A stretch of DNA of 64,000 nt, taken from Methanosarcina horonobensis HB-1 = JCM 15518 (GTDB taxonomy: Archaea; Halobacteriota; Methanosarcinia; Methanosarcinales; Methanosarcinaceae). How positions within the stretch are numbered: the stretch's first letter is position 1; the number at the start of each line of letters is the position of its first letter. The stretch is from the NCBI RefSeq assembly GCF_000970285.1, contig NZ_CP009516.1, positions 4,071,036 through 4,135,035 of the forward strand. The letters are read 5' to 3'. The notes under the pieces are model-generated. The model searched no databases. It was not told the origin of the DNA and was given only the letters and a program-made list of their open reading frames with translations. Shown one piece after another: positions 41,772-50,800 of this stretch. The position numbers and the translations under genes were made by a program.

Positions 41772-42797
41772 ATGAGATTCAGGTTATGTATAAAACCTAA
41801 GAAATCTCCTCTTTTATTATTTAGTGGATTTTTAATCAGCATTTTGCTGGTTTTAATCCTCTCTTCCGGTTGTTTTGGAAGTTCAGAAGACATTTTCAGG
41901 GAATACGATGAGGTTTTCATTCAAAATATAGATGTAATGTCCACTCCTCAAGGAGAGAGCACCCTTCTGACAGTCACCCCTTATATCCGCAATGACCAGG
42001 ACACTGACAGTTCTATGCTTTCTGTCAAAGTCAAAATTATTGAGGAGGAGACCCACCTGATAGCGGCAGAAAAAGATGTGGATATGGGTTATATCAAAGC
42101 TCAATCTCTTGCTTACAATACCGTGCCGTTGAGAGTTGTAAACCCCGGTAATTATGAAGTGGAGGTCCAACTTTTTCAGGAAGGCAAGCTTCTTGGTTCA
42201 ATGAGCTCATTTGTTATCGTAAAGGTTAATTCGTCCGTTAATCAGCCGGCTGACATCCTGCTTACTGATATGAATCTTGTAATTACCCAGTTCACGGATA
42301 GAGATGCTAAAGCTGTGGTGGATATTTCTCCCGGAATTTATAATCAGGGGGGAGATTCCAAAGCTCTGACCATGGTAGTTACCGCAAAAACAGATGCGTA
42401 CACCTCATATACCGAAAGCGATGAACTCGGGATTGTCAAAGGTCCAAGCCAGCTTAGAGGGCATGTGCGCTTTGTGCTCCCAAGAAGGGCAGAATATACA
42501 ATTTCGGTTACTGTGGAAGAAAATGGTCGGGAAATTATCACTTCCGAAGTCACCGAGCCAATAAAAATGGACAAGATAGAGCGGAATGTTACCAAAAATT
42601 ATCCACTTGTGGAAGAAGGCACACCTGTTGAATCTCCCATAGAAGAAAAAGCTTCCAGTTCCAAAGATTCAACTCCCGGTTTTAAGGGTCTGGTCACGTG
42701 TGTGGTTCTTTTGCTAGCTGCAGGTATTATAATAAACAGGGGCCTTGAAAGTAAAAAGGAAGGGAACGAGGAATTGCATGGTTGGAAAAGAAGATAA
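41772..42797 (+). CDS. Lipobox protein with a C-terminal PGF-CTERM-like sorting signal
   Basis: 341 residues. The N terminus has a hydrophobic helix and lipobox (LILSSGC). Two related beta domains follow (about 40-155 and 165-280), each with a strand pattern like EVFIQNIDVMSTPQGESTLL; NYEVEVQLFQEGKLLGSMSS. The C terminus has TPGFKGLVTCVVLLLAAGII followed by basic residues, which fits the PGF-CTERM signal processed by archaeosortase. Carrying both a lipobox and a C-terminal sorting helix is unusual. The first domain resembles the lipoprotein at 58328-58810. It sits between a lipoprotein and a small membrane protein whose start lies inside its 3' end. Confidence 0.7.
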   Translation: MRFRLCIKPKKSPLLLFSGFLISILLVLILSSGCFGSSEDIFREYDEVFIQNIDVMSTPQGESTLLTVTPYIRNDQDTDSSMLSVKVKIIEEETHLIAAEKDVDMGYIKAQSLAYNTVPLRVVNPGNYEVEVQLFQEGKLLGSMSSFVIVKVNSSVNQPADILLTDMNLVITQFTDRDAKAVVDISPGIYNQGGDSKALTMVVTAKTDAYTSYTESDELGIVKGPSQLRGHVRFVLPRRAEYTISVTVEENGREIITSEVTEPIKMDKIERNVTKNYPLVEEGTPVESPIEEKASSSKDSTPGFKGLVTCVVLLLAAGIIINRGLESKKEGNEELHGWKRR

Positions 42798-43095
42798 TCC
42801 TTATATTGAGGAAAGAGACACAGATCGTCACTCTGTGGAAGTTCAAATGCCCGGAAAAGATAATAAACCGGAAAATAACGATGCGTCGGTCAAAAAACTC
42901 GTAAATGCAGTTGTGCTAATTGTTCTGTTAGCCCTTATTTTCATCGCCCTGTTTTCTTTTTTCTTCAATATGCAGGAGGCAATAATTGCTATCTTCCATC
43001 CGAAGTACCAGGCACTTATGCAGGCTCTCTTTAGCTTGCTAGTCCTGATTATAGGGATTTATATGATCAGGCTTCTCCTTCCAAATAAACATTAA
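42778..43095 (+). CDS. Small two-helix membrane protein
   Basis: 105 residues from ATG 42778, preceded by GAGG and overlapping the upstream gene by 20 bases. A charged N-terminal 45 residues precede two hydrophobic helices (VNAVVLIVLLALIFIALFSF; LMQALFSLLVLIIGIYMIRL). No family recognised. Coupling to the two preceding surface proteins suggests it helps anchor or assemble them. Confidence 0.65.
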   Translation: MVGKEDNPYIEERDTDRHSVEVQMPGKDNKPENNDASVKKLVNAVVLIVLLALIFIALFSFFFNMQEAIIAIFHPKYQALMQALFSLLVLIIGIYMIRLLLPNKH

Positions 43096-43107
43096 CTGTA
43101 ACCCTTT

Positions 43108-43158
43108 AGAGGAGCTAAATCTCCCCTTTTTAGAGGGATCAGTAAAAATCCCTTTTTT
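43108..43158 (+). terminator. Two consecutive hairpin/T-run terminators
   Basis: GGAG...CTCC followed by CCTTTTT (about 43110-43131), then GGGAT...ATCCC (43135-43139 with 43148-43152) followed by six T. They lie just after the stop at 43095 and probably end the three-gene operon. Confidence 0.6.
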
Positions 43159-43171
43159 AGATGAACCAATA

Positions 43172-43222
43172 ACAATGCTTAGTGGAAGACAATGCTTAGT
43201 GGAAGACAATGCTTAGTGGAAG
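43172..43222 (+). repeat. Three perfect 17-base tandem repeats
   Basis: ACAATGCTTAGTGGAAG occurs three times head to tail (43172-43188, 43189-43205, 43206-43222) with no mismatch, in the gap between convergent transcripts. It is a likely slippage-prone VNTR. Confidence 0.9.
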
Positions 43223-43308
43223 ATCTTCCGAGATTACACCTGCATGAATCTTTATTCCTTTTCTCTTTTTCTTCTACTTCTTCCTTCTACATCTTTTCTT
43301 TCGACTAA

Positions 43309-43333
43309 CCGTCAGACAAGCTGGCGGAGGTAC
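43309..43333. repeat. Dispersed hairpin element, copy 1
   Basis: CCGTCAG-ACAAG-CTGGCGG (7-pair stem with one G-T) followed by AGGTAC, with a pyrimidine-rich stretch before and CGGTTTCC about 30 bases after. A second copy lies at 56812-56836. Both lie between convergent genes. The flanking gap 43223-43457 holds nothing else recognisable. Confidence 0.6.
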
Positions 43334-43457
43334 TTTTATATTTATCTGTGGATTGAAACTCGGTTTCCCGGATCAGAAAACATTAAAAAATAGAAAAAAA
43401 CCGGGTAAATATAGAATATAAAAGAAATAAAAAGGGACAGGACAGAAACCTTTAGGT

Positions 43458-44462
43458 TCAGACCTGTTTTATATTCATATTAATGGAAACTTCTGCAATA
43501 TCAGCGCTGTATTCGGCTACTCTCCGCAGGCTCTCAAGAACCATGCTGAGTTCGATACTGCCTGCACCTTCAATATCCCTTGACTCAAGGGAAACGCCAA
43601 ACTGAGAAACTTTTTTGGCTTCGACAACGATTTTGTTTATAGCCTGAAGGTCCTCTTCCTGCATGGAATCTATGGAGCTCTCAAATACTTTCCTGGAGAG
43701 ATCAGCCATCTTGAAAATCGGGTCATCATTGCTGATTCCTGACTCCATTTTGAGGACATTCCTGGCGATCCTTACTGCATGGTCTCCTACGCGCTCGATG
43801 CTCTTGGTAATGAGCCTGTATCCAAGACATTCCCGCGGATGCCTGATTCCTATTTTTTCCGAGAGTTCGATGTCCTCGATTGAGGCTTTAAGCTGACGGA
43901 CAGCTAAAAGATAGAAGCGGTCAACGTCGTCGTCTCTCTGAATGACATCTTCGGCGATTTCCACGTTATGATCCCGAAGGGAAGTCATGGAATCTTCAAG
44001 CATTGAGAGAACGAGTCCGTACATATTTTTAATCACACGGCCAAGAGGCAGGTCATTGTAATTCAGGAGACACTGGAAAACAAGCTCATTCCTGGATTCC
44101 TCCACAAGCTCAAGACCTATGAGTTTCTGGCGCACAGAATCTTTTATAAACTTTCGATCATAGGCGCTGAAACCTTTTTTTGTCGTAAGCCTGATTACGT
44201 CATAACCTACAAGGTAATGAGAAATAAGGATCCTTAAGTTGTTTTCCGCACTGTCGGAATGAAGATAATCTATAGTTGCCTTCAGGACAGAATGCTCTTT
44301 CGAAACCGCACTGGAGGAAACAAGCAGCGTTTTGTTAGGCATGGGTGTAAGAGTAAGTGTGTCCCCGGCCTCAAGCCCTATATCCCTGACCCATTTTATG
44401 GGGAGAGACACGATATAAGTAGAATTTCCTGTAAACTGGACTTTTCTTTTATCCTTGGTAAT
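43458..44462 (-). CDS. PhoU-like regulator with N-terminal SpoVT/AbrB domain
   Basis: The AbrB-type DNA-binding domain (RKVQFTGNSTYIVSLPIKWV, then GLEAGDTLTLTPMPNKTLLV) begins upstream of the first conventional start, GTG 44411. The frame stays open beyond it with no ATG, GTG or TTG, so a non-standard start is needed; ATT 44462, about 8 bases after GGGGG, gives 334 residues. If GTG 44411 is used the protein has 317 residues and a truncated first strand. Residues about 115-330 form helical PhoU-like repeats (ESIDSMQEEDLQAINKIVVE). It is probably a phosphate- or stress-related transcription regulator of an archaeal class; it is not linked to pst here. Confidence 0.8.
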   Translation of the reverse strand: MTKDKRKVQFTGNSTYIVSLPIKWVRDIGLEAGDTLTLTPMPNKTLLVSSSAVSKEHSVLKATIDYLHSDSAENNLRILISHYLVGYDVIRLTTKKGFSAYDRKFIKDSVRQKLIGLELVEESRNELVFQCLLNYNDLPLGRVIKNMYGLVLSMLEDSMTSLRDHNVEIAEDVIQRDDDVDRFYLLAVRQLKASIEDIELSEKIGIRHPRECLGYRLITKSIERVGDHAVRIARNVLKMESGISNDDPIFKMADLSRKVFESSIDSMQEEDLQAINKIVVEAKKVSQFGVSLESRDIEGAGSIELSMVLESLRRVAEYSADIAEVSINMNIKQV

Positions 44463-44824
44463 AAGTAAGCCCCCTGAAGAGAGAGTAATGAATATTACAA
44501 AATCTATATAGACGATATTGATATATAAAGGTATCCTGAAAGTAGCGGATCAAAAAAAATAACCTATAATTTTGTCGTCTAAGTATAGTCTATATGGTTG
44601 AAAAGAATCAGAGAAAAACATAGAATTGCTTAAAAAAGCAAAAAACAAAAATATATAAAAATATGCTTTTGTGGATTTTACCCGTAGTTATTTTTATATA
44701 TTTTTATGAAATTGAAGTTTTCAGGAAGCCCCGAAGAGCCCCCTATTTTCTGTTGGCAGTATTGACCATATAAGAACCTGTAAACCTATTGCATCAAAGT
44801 AAAGAGTTTTTACAAAGCCCTTAT

Positions 44825-47800
44825 TTATTTCCGATCTTCCGGTCTTCTTTTGTATAGAAACACAATAACCAGACAGGCTATAAACAGACAAACCGTCCAG
44901 AAAATTTTTCCGAGCTTAGAAATACTTTCAACTGCAGTTTCCTCACTTGCGGTCTGTGGTTTTACGGTATAATTTCCAGTGTTTTCTTCAACATATTCAG
45001 TCTCTTCTTCAAATTTAATCCTGGTTCCATTCCCTTTTACCGGAGTTTCGTTCACTTCATCGTTTTTAGCAGTGCCAGAAACGACGCGGGCTCTTCCAGT
45101 TCCACTTCCATGGCTGCTGTCACCAGGAACAATGAGCTGCACTTCTACACTGCTGGTCTTGTTTGAAAGCTCATTACAGCTTATAATTGCGGTATTATCG
45201 ATATCTCCATCACCGCCTCCATTGCTGTCCATATCTTCATGGGTTACAGTATAATTTCCTGTGTAAGTCCAGTTTTCTCCGACTTCAAGAACCCCGTCAC
45301 CAGTTTTTGACTCGGAAGGTCCTACCAAGGAAATCATAGGATCATTTACTGAAACTCCCGTAAGTTCGACGTTGCCTTCATTTATTACCAGGACCCCGTA
45401 CCGAATGATATCTCCTGCATCGTTTACTGCATCATTTTCACCATTAACAACTTCAAGGACGGACTTGTAGATAGAACAGTTCGGATTCCGTTCGATATAG
45501 ATTCCAGGACTAATATTGCCGCTTTCATTACCACTGTCATTAATGTACTGGATAGTACTGGAGTTCATCGGCTCCGTTTCATCGGAAATAAAAGTTACAG
45601 TGCTATTGAGGAAACCGTCACCTCCACCGTTATTGTTCAGGTCCTCCTGAGTCACAGTGTAGTTTCCAATGTAATACCAGGTTTCTCCGACAGAAAGAAC
45701 CCCGTCACCATTCTGCACGCTCCGGAATATTTCTGCAGGTTGGAAAAGCAGGAAATTAGCCACGTCACCGTATGGCCCGGTAAAGTTGACCAGAGAATCA
45801 CTGACGCTTATATTGGTAAGGTCAATGTTTCCGCTATTTGTCACATTAACCTGGAAACCGATAATGTCTCCTGCAGAACTTATATTGCCTGCAGGGCCGT
45901 TTCCAGCAATATCAACAACAATTTTCTTAATAGTACAAACAGGGTTCTTTTCTATAGGAACTGCAACACTGTCGTTTTCCGGATCAAGTTCAGTACAGTC
46001 AACTGTTGCTGTATTGTTGATGAAACCGTCCCCTCCGCCATTACTGTTCAGGTCGGCCTGAGTAACAGTATAATTACCGGTGTAAATCCAGCTCTCGCTT
46101 ACTTCAAGAACCTCATCGGTATTCAGAGATTCTATAGGCCCTGTAAGATTGATAAGAGAATCACCTACGCTTACATTGGTAAGGTCAAGATTTCCGTCGT
46201 TTGTTACGTTAATCTGGAAGCTGATGACATCCCCGGCTTTTGTTACATTTGCCAAAGATCCATTACCTGAAACATCAGTAACGGTTTTATCAATCATGTA
46301 AGCAGAAGTCTGTACTATCGAAACCGCAACACTATCGTTTTGTGAACCCAGTTCATCACAATCAACAGTTGCCGTGTTGTTGATGAAACCGTCCCCTCCG
46401 CCATTACTATTCAGGTCGGCCTGAGTAACAGTGTAAGTTCCGGTGTAAGTCCAGTTCTCACCTACATTCAAAACGCCGACTTGAGAATTGTCACCGGAAG
46501 GACCTGTAAGGTTGACAAGAAGAGGATCACTGACACTTACATTTGTCAGGTCGATGTTTCCTGTATTGTTAACATCAATCCTGTAGCTGATGATATCTCC
46601 GGACTTGGTTATATTTGCCGAAGACCCTTTTCCGGCAACGTCCGTTACGGTTTTGTCAATAATGTAAGCTGGGCTTTGTTCTATAGGGACTGCAACACTA
46701 TCGTTTTGTGAATCCAGTTCATCACAGTCAACAGCTGCCATATTATTGATATAGCCGTTTCCTCCATAATTGCTGTTCAGGTCAGACTGTGTAACAGTGT
46801 AATTACCGGTGTAAATCCAGTATTCTCCGACTTTTAAAATTCCATCAGTGGTCAGAGACTCTACAGGCCCTGTTAGGCTTATAAGAGGATCATCAACACT
46901 TAAGTTTGTAAGGTCAATGTTTCCATAATTTGTCACGTTAATCTGATAGCTGATTATATCTCCTGCAGATGTTGTATTTGCTTCAGGACCCCTGCCAGCA
47001 ACATCTATAACAATCTTACTGACTCCGTAGGCAGGATTCTGTTCAATAAGCACTTCAGCACTGTCACTTTCCTGATCAAGTTCATTACAATCTACAATTG
47101 CTGTGTTGTTAATGAACCCGTCTCCTCCACCATTATCGTTCAGATCGGCCTGAGTAACAGTGTAAGTTCCGGTGTAAGTCCAGTTCTCGCCTACGTTTAA
47201 AATGCCAGTTTGAGAATTGTCACCAAAAGGACCTGTAAGGTTGACAAGAAGAGGATCACTGACACTTACATTTGTCAGGTCGATGTTTCCTGTATTGTTA
47301 ACATCAATCTTGTAGCTGATGATATCTCCGGACTTTGTTACATTTGCCGAAGATCCGTTTCCGGCAACGTCCGTTACGGTTTTGTCAATAATGTAAGCTG
47401 GGCTTTGTTCTATATGGACTGCAACACTATCGTTTTGTGAATCCAGTTCATCACAGTTAACAGTTGCCGTATTGTTGATATAGCCGTTTCCTCCATAATT
47501 GCTGTTCAGGTCAGACTGTGTAACAGTGTAATTACCGGTGTAAATCCAGTATTCTCCGACTTTTAAAATTCCATCAGTGGCCAGAGACTCTACAGGCCCT
47601 GTAAGGCTTATAAGAGGATCATCAACACTTAAGTTTGTAAGGTCAATATTTCCATCATTTGTAACGTTAATCTGATAGCTGATTATATCTCCTGCAGATG
47701 TTGCATTTGCTTCAGGACCTCTGCCAGCAACATCTATAACAGTCTTACTGATTCCGTAGGCAGGATTCTGTTCAACAGGCACTTCAGCACTGTCACTTTC

Positions 47801-50800
47801 CTGATCAAGTTCATCACAGTCAACGGTTACTGTGTTGTTAATGAATCCGTCTCCTCCACCGTTACTGTTCAGATCAGACTGAGTAACAGTATAATTGCCA
47901 GTATAGGTCCAGTTCTCACCTACGTTTAAAATTCCGGTTTGAGAATTGTCACCGGATGGACCTGTAAGGCTGCCAAGCAGAGGATCACTAACGTTTATAT
48001 TTGTCAGGTCAGTGTTTCCGGTGTTATTAACTTCAATCTGATAGCTGATAACATCTCCTGCGACAGTTACGTTGGCTGAAGATCCTTTTCCGGAAACATC
48101 TGTAACAGTTTTGTCAATGGTGTAAGCAGGATTATATTCTAAAACAATTATGTTGGCAAAAGTAGAGTTAGTACCGTTCCCATTGCCGGCTGTCAGATTT
48201 ATAGTGTAGTTCCCAGCTATAGAATAAGTGTGCACCGGATTCTGATCGATTGAAGTATTTCCATCTCCAAAGTCCCAATTCCATTCGTCTGTGGTTTCAG
48301 AACTATCGTTGAACTGGACTGAGAGAGGGGCATAACCGCTTGTTACGTTGGTACTGAAATTAGCTACTGGAAACACCAGTTCTGGACCAATGAACTGCCC
48401 AAAGGCAATAGGAGAATTCCCTACGTTCACAGTAGCTGTAACAGTATTATTTGCTATGTCAATTACAGATACAGTGCCACTACCCATGTTGGCCACATAT
48501 GCTTTTGTCCCATCCAGAGTGACTGAAACTCCAAAAGGAGAATTTCCTGCACCCACAGAAGCTACAACATTATTGCTTGCTGTGTCAATTACAGATACAT
48601 TGCCGCTGCCCATGTTAGCCACATATACCTTTGTTCCGTCCGGACTGACTGCAACTCCTGCAGGACCCAGTTCTACATCCACAATGGCTGTAATAATGTT
48701 TGTTGCGGTATCGATTACAGAGACGGTGTTGCTGCTTTGGCTCGTTACATATGCCTTCCTTCCTGTTGGGCTAACTGTAATTCCAGTGGGTATGCCTCCT
48801 ACAGACACATTAGCTATAACAGTATTATTTGCTGTGTCAATTACAGAGACATTTCCGTTTTCTTGCGTCACATATACCTTTGTTCCCGCAGGATTGACTG
48901 CAACTCCGGCAGGTATGCTTTCCAAATCCACACTTGCTGTAACAGTATCTGTAGCTGTATCAATCACAGAAACATTATTGCTACCCTGATTCGTCACATA
49001 TACCTTTGTTCCATTCAAATTGGCTGCAACTCCAAAAGGAATGTTTCCTACAGGTACTGTGGCTACTACAGTGTTTGTTGCAATGCCAATTACAGACAGA
49101 GTGTGGCTTTGATCATTCACCACATATACCTTTCCATCCAGTGTGGCTGCAACTCCCCATGGATTGTTTTCTACATTCACAGTAGCTTTCACAGTATTAT
49201 CCGTAGTGTCAATTATAGAAACAGTGTTACTGGCGGAATTCGAAATATACGCAACCGATTGATAAGCGACTGGTTGCTCTAAAACAGTTACGTCCGTAAA
49301 CGCCGAACTCGTACCGTTTCCATTGCTTACTGTAAGATTTACGGCGTAACTACCTACTGAAGAGTAAATATGAGTCGGATTCTGTTCTGTTGAAGTGTTT
49401 CCATCTCCAAAATTCCAGTTCCATCCGGTTGTATTTCCAGAACTATCTGTAAACTGGACGGAGAGAGGAGCAAAACCACTGATCACATCACTGCTGAAGC
49501 TGGCAGCGGGATACACTGGCGGTTCTGAAACAGTTATTGTAGCAAACTTTGTATCCGTACCGTTTGCATTGCTTGCTGTAAGGTTAACAGTATAATTTCC
49601 TGCTGTAGAGAAGATGTGAGTTGGATTCTGATCTGTAGAATTGGAACTGTCGCCAAAGTTCCAGCCCCATTCAGTTGCATTCTCAGAACTGTCGTTGAAC
49701 TGAACAGTCAGAGGAGCATAACCACTGCTCACGTTGCTGCTGAAGTTAGAGACAGGAAACACTTTAGTCGAAAACTTCTGGATGCGACAATTATTTTTAT
49801 CAGCAACATAAACACTGCCAGAAGAGTCAACGGCAACGCCGGTCGGATATATAAAACTTCCGGTTGCGGTTCCAGAAGAACCCCAGGTAGTCAGGAAGGT
49901 GCCGTTACCATCAAACTTCTGAATACGATGATTATACAAATCGGTAACGTAAACATTACCAGAAGAGTCAACGGCAATACCGCGAGGATAATTAAAACTT
50001 CCGTTGACAGCTCCAGAAGAACCCCAGGTGGTCAGGAAAGCACCGTTACTATCAAACTTCTGAATGCGATGATTAAACGTATCAGCAACGTAAACATTGC
50101 TAGGAGAGTCAACGGCAATACTGTAGGGAGATATAAAACTTCCATAATCGGATCCAACAGAACCCCACGCGGTCAGGAAGATGCCGTTACTATCAAACTT
50201 CTGAATGCGATTATTTCCTGTATCAGCAACATAAACATTGCCAGAAGAGTCAACAGCAATACCCCTCGGATAATTAATATTTCCGTTGGCGGTTCCAGAA
50301 GAACCCCAGGTAATTATGAAGTTGCCACTGCTGTCAAACTTCTGAATGCGATTATTATCGGTATCGGCAACATAAACATTGCCAGAAGAGTCAACGGCAA
50401 TATCGTGGGGAGAACTAAAACTTCCGTTGGCGGTTCCAGATGAACCCCAGGTAATTATGAAGTTACCACTGCTATCAAATTTCTGAATGCGATTATTATC
50501 GGTATCGGCAACATAAACATTGCCAGAAGAGTCGACGAAAACACCGGCAGGAAAATTAAATTGACCGTTACCGGTTCCAAAAGAACCCCATTTTTTCACG
50601 AAATGATAAGGAAGTACTGGTACTGAAACACTTATGTTGGCAAAGGTAGAGTTTGTACCATTTAGGTTGCTCGCAGTAAGGTTAACAGTGTAGTTTCCTG
50701 CAGCAGAATAAACATGCATTGGATTCTGCTCGGTTGAAGTATTTCCATCTCCAAAATCCCAGTTACAGCCAGTTGCATGTTCCGATAAATCCGTAAATTG

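Noticed and set aside
49616-50443. 275-codon plus-strand ORF, and others at 45740-49300
   Set aside because: They are antisense shadows of the repeated surface-protein gene; their own repeats merely mirror the NHL, YVTN and DUF11 repeats.
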